A stretch of DNA of 9,270 nt, taken from assembly GCA_030539415.1 (NCBI GenBank), contig JAUNSE010000052.1:1-9270 (forward strand), written 5' to 3'. This DNA is from Desulfovibrionaceae bacterium (GTDB lineage Bacteria > Desulfobacterota > Desulfovibrionia > Desulfovibrionales > Desulfovibrionaceae). Made by a program: the position numbers and the translations under genes. Under the pieces are notes generated by a model. The model saw only the letters and a list, made by a program, of their open reading frames with translations. It ran no database searches and had not been told where the DNA came from. Below, piece by piece: positions 5,080 to 9,270 of this stretch. Position 1 is the stretch's first letter. Each line of letters opens with the position of its first letter.

Positions 5080-6174
5080 CTAGAGCCCCATGGCCTTCTT
5101 GGCCTTGCTGAACAGACTTTCATTTTTTGAATTCGAGTACTCCTCGAACTCCTTGAGCATCTGAATCTGCCTGTCGTCAAGCTTGGTGGGGGTGATCACC
5201 CGAACCTCGACAAGCAGATCGCCGCGGCGGTTGGTCTTGCCTATGTACGGAAGTCCCTTGCCGCGGATGCGCAGGATGGCGCCGCTCTGCACGCCCTTGG
5301 GGATGTCCATGGGCAGCTTGTCGTCAAGGCCGGGAACCGTGATGCGGCAGCCGAGAGCGGCCTGCACAAAGCTGATCTCCGCCGTGTACAGCAGATCCTG
5401 TCCCTGGCGTTCGAAGATGTCGCTCTTCTGCACGTTGAGAATGACGAACAGGTCGCCGGCAGGGCCGCCGTGCATGCCAGGCTCGCCCTCGCCGTGCACG
5501 CGCAGACGGGTGCCGGAGTCGACGCCCGCGGGGACGCGGACATACAGCTCCTTGGTGGTCATGACCTGGCCCTCGCCATGGCATTTCGGACAGGGCTGGG
5601 CGATATACTGTCCCGTGCCCTGGCAGGAAGGACAGATGGTGGCCGAGAACATGAAGCCGTTGCTGCGGCGGATCTGGCCTCTGCCCTGGCAGTGGGGGCA
5701 GGTCTGGGGCTTGGTGCCCGGGGCCGCTCCGGAGCCGTGGCAGGTTTCGCAGGGGACGTGACGGGGCAGGGTCAGCTTGACTTCGTCGCCGTGGGCCGCC
5801 TGGTCGAAGGTGATGTCCAGCGAGTAGCGGAGATCCGCCCCCTGCATGGGGCCGCCGCGGCGCGCGCTCCCGCCGCCGAAGAAGCTTTCGAAGAGATCAC
5901 CGAAGTTCGCGAAGATGTCGCCGGCATCCTGGAAGCCCTGGTTCTGGTCGACGCCCTCGAAGCCGAACCGGTCATACCTGGCGCGCTTGTTTTCGTCGCT
6001 CAGAACCTGATAAGCCTCTGAAGCCTCCTTGAATTTCTCCTCGGCCTCCTTGTTGTCCGGATTTCTGTCCGGATGGTACTTCAGGGCGAGGGTGCGGTAG
6101 GCTTTCTTCAGTTCGTCAGGCGAGGCATTCCGGGAAACACCCAGAACATCGTAGTAATCTCTTTTGTTTTCCAT
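5080..6174 (-). CDS. dnaJ: Chaperone DnaJ (Hsp40, type I)
   Basis: A cytoplasmic co-chaperone that delivers unfolded proteins to DnaK and stimulates its ATPase. All type I domains are present in 364 residues: the J domain (5-70) with HPD at 34-36; a G/F-rich region (about 71-110) with FANFGDLFESFFGGG; a zinc-binding domain with four CxxCxGxG repeats starting at C142, C159, C181 and C195; and the C-terminal substrate-binding domains with the DLLVEV segment near 319-324. The length is slightly below the E. coli protein (376). The gene follows rpoZ by 53 bases on the same strand and is probably cotranscribed. No clear Shine-Dalgarno precedes the ATG, and a small GCCGG/CCGGC hairpin (6186-6201) sits close upstream, so translation may be weak or coupled. 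dnaK and grpE are not nearby. Confidence 0.97.
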   Translation of the reverse strand: MENKRDYYDVLGVSRNASPDELKKAYRTLALKYHPDRNPDNKEAEEKFKEASEAYQVLSDENKRARYDRFGFEGVDQNQGFQDAGDIFANFGDLFESFFGGGSARRGGPMQGADLRYSLDITFDQAAHGDEVKLTLPRHVPCETCHGSGAAPGTKPQTCPHCQGRGQIRRSNGFMFSATICPSCQGTGQYIAQPCPKCHGEGQVMTTKELYVRVPAGVDSGTRLRVHGEGEPGMHGGPAGDLFVILNVQKSDIFERQGQDLLYTAEISFVQAALGCRITVPGLDDKLPMDIPKGVQSGAILRIRGKGLPYIGKTNRRGDLLVEVRVITPTKLDDRQIQMLKEFEEYSNSKNESLFSKAKKAMGL

Positions 6175-6227
6175 GATAGTATCTGGCCGGTCTCATCCGG
6201 CTGCCAGACAGGCAAAAGCCCGCGGCT

Positions 6228-6422
6228 CTAGTTTTCGGTTTTGCCGGGGAGGACCTTGCCGGCGGCAATTTCACGAAGGGCCGTGACAATCTGCTTGTTG
6301 TTGGACTCAATCAGCGGTTCATAGCCGTCCCTGTACTGGCGGACGCGCTTGATGGCCATCTGGACGAGGAGAAAGCGGTTCTGCACGCGTTCCTGGCAGT
6401 CTTCAACAGTGATGCGGGCCAT
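6228..6422 (-). CDS. rpoZ: RNA polymerase omega subunit
   Basis: The omega subunit supports assembly of the beta-prime subunit into RNA polymerase. The 64-residue protein begins MARITVEDCQ and continues with NRFLLVQMAIKRVRQ (15-29) and NNKQIVTALREIAAGKV (41-57), the two conserved omega blocks ('vedcl..v.nRF.Lv..aa.Rar' and 'k..v.aLrEIa.G.v'). The family is usually 65-90 residues, so this is a short but complete member. The start is fixed by AGGAGG five bases upstream of the ATG; the in-frame ATG at 6446 has no such site. It is upstream of dnaJ and likely the first gene of that operon. Confidence 0.95.
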   Translation of the reverse strand: MARITVEDCQERVQNRFLLVQMAIKRVRQYRDGYEPLIESNNKQIVTALREIAAGKVLPGKTEN

Positions 6423-6455
6423 ATAAACCTCCTGAGTGAAACGCACATGCCAAAT

Positions 6456-6483
6456 GAAGTAAGCACTGCGCGCACTCTGTCAA
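6456..6483 (-). promoter_or_regulatory. rpoZ: Candidate rpoZ-dnaJ promoter
   Basis: On the minus strand a perfect TTGACA (6478-6483) is followed after 16 bases by TACTTC (6456-6461), a weak -10. A second perfect TTGACA in a similar context (CCTTGACAGACTG) lies at 6561-6566 with TATTGG 18 bases on, so two promoters may drive the operon. Confidence 0.45.
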
Positions 6484-6508
6484 GGGGATGGAGTTGGTAA
6501 AGGGAAAA

Positions 6509-6524
6509 ATTGGTGTCTACCAAT
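6509..6524. repeat. Small inverted repeat in the rpoZ/ttcA divergent region
   Basis: ATTGGT-GTCT-ACCAAT is a perfect 6-bp stem with a 4-base loop. On the minus strand it is followed by TTTT, so it may be a weak attenuator between the two candidate rpoZ promoters, or an operator. The rest of the 305-base gap 6423-6727 is AT-rich and holds no gene that I can support. Confidence 0.35.
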
Positions 6525-6727
6525 ATGAAACTGTCTCCAATACTTGATTCATTCCCAGTCTGTCAAGGAAAATCAAAGTGTAGCATATTCCTGCACAATT
6601 CTGTTCAACATATTGATTTCACACAAGTTATCAGCAGGAGGACAGACTTTAAATTCACGGGCACTTGGGCTAGGATGCGCCCTCTCCGGGAAATCCCCGG
6701 GACACAGCCATATCCGGAGGAACAACG

Positions 6728-7516
6728 ATGCGCGAAAAAAGGAATTTTGCCCAGGAGACCTGCATTAGAAGCATGGGCAAGGTCATGCAGCAGACAGGCA
6801 TGCTCTGGCCGGGCTGCAGGGTCGCCGTGGCGGTGTCGGGCGGCGTGGACAGCTTTGTCATGCTGAAGTGCCTGCGCATACGCCAGGGCATCGTTCCCTT
6901 TCCCTTCGAGATCTTCGCCATTCACCTCAATCCCGGCTTCGATCCGGACAATCACATGGTCCTTGCCCGCTGGCTGGCCGACAACGGCATTCCCGGCCAC
7001 ATCGAGGTGACGGACCACGGTCTTCAGGGACATTCGGAGCAGAACAGGCGCAACAGCGCCTGCTTCCGCTGCGCCTGGCTCAGGCGCCGCCGGCTGTTCG
7101 AGCTCTGCCGCCACTACCATTGCACGCATCTGGCCATCGGCCACAATGCGGACGATCTTGTCACCACCTTCTTCATGAATCTCTGCCGCAACGGGCGTGT
7201 CGAGGGCATGTCCATCAACGAGCCCTTCTTCGGCGGCGCCCTCAGGGTTGTGCGTCCCATGCTGCTTGTGGAGAAGAAATACATCAGGGCCGCGGCCAGA
7301 CGCTGGGAACTGCCCGTCTGGGCCAATCCCTGCCCCTCGGCCGGGCACACCTCCCGCTCCGGCATGGACGAGACGCTCAAGGCGCTGTACGCGGTCACCG
7401 GCAATGCCCGCACCTGCATTTTCAACGGTCTGACCCGCTGGCAGTTCGACAAGCACAGGCTGCCGGACGAAGAAAAGGGTGCCGAAGGCGGCGCGCCCGG
7501 GCGGGCGGCGGACTAG
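6728..7516 (+). CDS. TtcA-like tRNA thiolation protein (PP-loop ATPase)
   Basis: TtcA-family enzymes adenylate and thiolate a tRNA base (C32 to 2-thiocytidine in E. coli) with a [4Fe-4S] cluster. The 262-residue protein shows the N-type PP-loop SGGVDS (37-42), an ATP-contact segment GHNADD (138-143) and FFMNLCRNGRVEGM, which aligns with the E. coli 'lFlN..ygG.l..M' region. It also shows the cluster cysteines C112-F-R-C115 and a third cysteine, C202, in ANPCPSAG. TtcA proper has SGGKDS and C-SIC; the valine in the PP-loop and the divergent ends suggest a delta-proteobacterial paralogue, so I give no gene symbol. The start has GGAGG (6716-6720) seven bases upstream. It is divergent from rpoZ and 182 bases before tolQ. 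The family is clear; the exact target base is inferred. Confidence 0.85.
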   Translation: MREKRNFAQETCIRSMGKVMQQTGMLWPGCRVAVAVSGGVDSFVMLKCLRIRQGIVPFPFEIFAIHLNPGFDPDNHMVLARWLADNGIPGHIEVTDHGLQGHSEQNRRNSACFRCAWLRRRRLFELCRHYHCTHLAIGHNADDLVTTFFMNLCRNGRVEGMSINEPFFGGALRVVRPMLLVEKKYIRAAARRWELPVWANPCPSAGHTSRSGMDETLKALYAVTGNARTCIFNGLTRWQFDKHRLPDEEKGAEGGAPGRAAD

Positions 7517-7698
7517 CTCGCATCCCGCAGCGGGCAGAAGCGCTCCCGGGGCGGGACGGCCCCGGAACAGGCCATCAGGTCTTGAAAAGCGCCGCGTTTC
7601 GTTGCATTGTGCCGGCCATGCGGCGGCCTGATGCCTGAAAGCCGGAATCCGCCGCGCAACTGGCAAAGCCTTTATTCTTCCATTCGGGAGCCTTATTA

Positions 7699-8394
7699 AT
7701 GGAATTCAACTTTTTCACTATGATTGCCAATGCCAGTCTTGTGGCAAAGGCAGTTCTGGTCATTCTTCTGCTCATGTCCGTGGGCAGCTGGGGTCTGATG
7801 ATTCAGAAAGCCATCCTGCTGGGCGCGGCCAGGCGAAAGGCGACGGCCGGAACGCACAGGTTCGAGCAGGCGGCCAATCTCCGCGAGGCCGTGCAGCAGC
7901 TCGGCGCCGACCCCGCTTCGCCGCTGTATTCCGTGGCCCAGAAGGGCGTGCTTGAGTTCAACCGCTCCAAGGAGCTCGGCAACACGCCCGATGTCATTGT
8001 CGACAACGTCCGCCGTGCGCTCCGCCAGGGCGTTGGCTCCGAACTTTCCCGCCTGCAGGCCTCCTTCTCGGTGCTGGCCACATGCTCGAACACAGCCCCC
8101 TTCATCGGCCTGTTCGGCACCGTCTGGGGCATCATGCACTCCTTCCACTCCATTGGCATGTCCAAGTCGGCCTCTCTGGCCACTGTGGCTCCCGGCATTT
8201 CCGAAGCCCTCGTTGCCACGGCCATAGGCCTTGCAGTGGCCGTGCCCGCCACCATCGGCTTCAACTTCTTCCTTGGCCGCCTGGCCCAGATAGACACGCT
8301 GCTGGTCAACTTCGCCGGCATCTTCCTGAACCGCATTCAGCGCGAGCTGAACGCTCATCGCAAGGTGTCCGCCACAGGCTCCGCAGAGTACTAG
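7699..8394 (+). CDS. tolQ: TolQ/ExbB-family proton-channel motor protein
   Basis: An inner-membrane stator subunit that uses the proton gradient, with TolR, to drive the Tol-Pal system, which keeps the outer membrane attached during division. The 231 residues match TolQ length (230 in E. coli). Three membrane segments are visible at about 15-38, 124-147 and 168-191, with the cytoplasmic loop between the first two. Channel-lining threonines are present as T141 (in FIGLFGTVWGIM) and T174 (in EALVATAIGLA), equivalent to E. coli T145 and T178. GGGAG lies eight bases before the ATG. The following gene starts 15 bases after the stop, so tolQ leads an operon. A possible promoter (TTGAAA at about 7582, then CATTGT 17 bases on) is weak. 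ExbB is the alternative name, but the order fits Tol. Confidence 0.92.
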   Translation: MEFNFFTMIANASLVAKAVLVILLLMSVGSWGLMIQKAILLGAARRKATAGTHRFEQAANLREAVQQLGADPASPLYSVAQKGVLEFNRSKELGNTPDVIVDNVRRALRQGVGSELSRLQASFSVLATCSNTAPFIGLFGTVWGIMHSFHSIGMSKSASLATVAPGISEALVATAIGLAVAVPATIGFNFFLGRLAQIDTLLVNFAGIFLNRIQRELNAHRKVSATGSAEY

Positions 8395-8409
8395 AACGGA
8401 GTAGCGAAG

Positions 8410-8853
8410 ATGCAAGCATCCAAACCCGGCAGCTTTGTCTCCGAAATCAACGTCACGCCCTTTGTCGACGTGATGCTGGTCATGCTCATCATCTTCATGG
8501 TGGCCACACCCATGATGAGCGAGGGCCTGGACGTTAATCTGCCGCAGAGCAAGCAGGTCGAGGTCCTTCCCACCGACGCCGACCACATGATGCTGACCGT
8601 GCGCCGTGACGGAGCCATCTTCCTGGATCAGTACAGGGTGGACGATCTCGAGCAGCTTGAAGGCTATCTCAAGAGCCTGGTCAAGGACAAGAACAAGACG
8701 CTCTTTCTGCAGGCCGACAAGGAGGTGCCCTACGGCATTGTCGTCGATGTCATGGGACGCATCAAGGCCGTGGGCATAGAGAAGCTCGGCGTTGTGGCCG
8801 AAAGCATGCAGACCGCCGCGGCCGCGGCCAAGGCGGCCCCCGGAAGGAAGTAG
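8410..8853 (+). CDS. tolR: TolR/ExbD-family protein
   Basis: The partner of TolQ, with one membrane helix and a periplasmic domain. The 147 residues begin with a short cytoplasmic tail, then INVTPFVDVMLVMLIIFMVATPMM (13-36), taken here as the membrane helix. It carries the essential proton-carrying aspartate D20 (equivalent to E. coli TolR Asp23). Residues 37-130 form the periplasmic ExbD/TolR domain (VNLPQSKQ, a beta-rich stretch, then FLQADKEVPYGIVVDVMGRIKAVGIEKLGVV). The C-terminal tail is Ala/Lys-rich. An SD (CGGAG) lies eight bases before the ATG. It sits 15 bases after tolQ and 14 bases before the next gene, consistent with one operon. Confidence 0.93.
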   Translation: MQASKPGSFVSEINVTPFVDVMLVMLIIFMVATPMMSEGLDVNLPQSKQVEVLPTDADHMMLTVRRDGAIFLDQYRVDDLEQLEGYLKSLVKDKNKTLFLQADKEVPYGIVVDVMGRIKAVGIEKLGVVAESMQTAAAAAKAAPGRK

Positions 8854-8867
8854 AGGACAAAGAGACC

Positions 8868-9270
8868 ATGCCTCTGGCATCATATATACTGTCCCTGTGC
8901 CTCCATGTGGCGGGCATTCTGCTCCTCTGGCTGTGGCCGGTGGGCGACCCGCTGATCAATCTGGAGCAGCCCGTTCTCATCAGTCTGGTGGAGGGCGATC
9001 CGGGGGGCAACAAGACTCCCTCTCCCATACTGGGCCATATGGGCGAGCCCGGTCAGGGCGAGCCCGCCCCCACGCCTCCGGCCCAGCGCGCCGAGGTGGC
9101 GGCCAGCGCCAGAGAGGAGACCATGGTCGCTCCCGACCCCGCGCCTGCCGAAGACAGGCCGATGATGAAGGAGGAGCCCAGAAAGCCCGAGATCCAGCCT
9201 GTTCCCAAGCCCATGCCCGAACCCAAGGAAGAGGCCGTCATCCCCAAGAAGCAGGAGAAGAAGCCCGAAC
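8868..9270 (+). CDS. TolA/TonB-like energy-transducing protein (3' end outside window)
   Basis: This reading frame is open from the ATG to the right edge (134 complete codons), so it is partial. It starts MPLASYILSLCLHVAGILLLWLWP, a single N-terminal membrane helix of the kind that contacts TolQ/ExbB. A Pro/Glu/Lys-rich periplasmic stretch follows, full of EP, KP and PK pairs (for example PVPKPMPEPKEE). Its position after tolQR argues for tolA, but the Pro-rich spacer looks more like TonB than the Ala/Lys helical rod of enterobacterial TolA. The C-terminal domain that would decide is not in the window. The ribosome site is weak: AGAGG overlaps the tolR stop, eleven bases away. Coding is supported by its operon position and membrane segment. 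Confidence 0.85.
   Translation, partial: MPLASYILSLCLHVAGILLLWLWPVGDPLINLEQPVLISLVEGDPGGNKTPSPILGHMGEPGQGEPAPTPPAQRAEVAASAREETMVAPDPAPAEDRPMMKEEPRKPEIQPVPKPMPEPKEEAVIPKKQEKKPE

Noticed and set aside
6605..7666. 353-codon open frame on the minus strand
   Set aside because: Antisense to the TtcA-like gene and running through the divergent promoter region; no domain and no SD.
7517..7698. Possible terminator between the TtcA-like gene and tolQ
   Set aside because: Only short GC inverted repeats and a distant CATCAGG/CCTGATG pair are visible, with no T-run, so no terminator is called and read-through into tolQ remains possible.
7696..8883. 395-codon open frame on the minus strand
   Set aside because: It spans tolQ and tolR in antisense; its His/Gly-rich composition is produced by the complementary codons.

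Overview
The window reads as ordinary chromosomal DNA from a sulfate-reducing bacterium of the Desulfovibrionaceae (Desulfovibrio-like). The best evidence is the minus-strand cluster desulfoferrodoxin - rubredoxin - rubredoxin:oxygen oxidoreductase (rbo-rub-roo), a hallmark of Desulfovibrio oxygen defence. The rubredoxin is the short form of about 45 residues known from D. desulfuricans. The sequence is GC-rich, with tightly packed genes, clear Shine-Dalgarno (SD) sites and strong intrinsic terminators. I cannot assign a species.

Layout. Positions 1-150 (minus) hold the N-terminus of a CBS-domain protein cut by the window edge, with a CRP/FNR-type palindrome upstream. Positions 440-2397 (minus) hold rbo-rub-roo, closed by a terminator at 367-399 and preceded by a candidate promoter and a 25-bp inverted repeat. 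Positions 2604-3614 (minus) hold a secreted phosphodiester-glycosidase-like (DUF2233/NAGPA) protein with its own terminator. Positions 3861-4990 (plus) hold metF and a small protein whose core resembles the FlgM anti-sigma factor. A bidirectional terminator at 5019-5048 separates these from rpoZ-dnaJ (minus, 6422 down to 5080). Position 6728 onward (plus) holds a TtcA-like tRNA thiolation enzyme, then tolQ, tolR and the start of a TolA/TonB-like gene that runs off the right edge.

How the genes work together. In the rbo-rub-roo cluster, rubredoxin carries electrons both to ROO, which reduces O2 to water, and to desulfoferrodoxin, which reduces superoxide to peroxide. TolQ and TolR form a proton-driven inner-membrane motor, and the third gene encodes the energy-transducing rod that reaches toward the outer membrane. 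rpoZ-dnaJ and metF are housekeeping genes.

I found no mobile element, CRISPR array, RNA gene or clearly undescribed system. The points most worth checking are regulatory (the palindrome at 247-264, the inverted repeat at 2474-2498, the 12-bp hairpin between rub and roo, a possible leaderless start at 3614), plus the FlgM-like small protein and the TonB-like character of the tolA-position gene.
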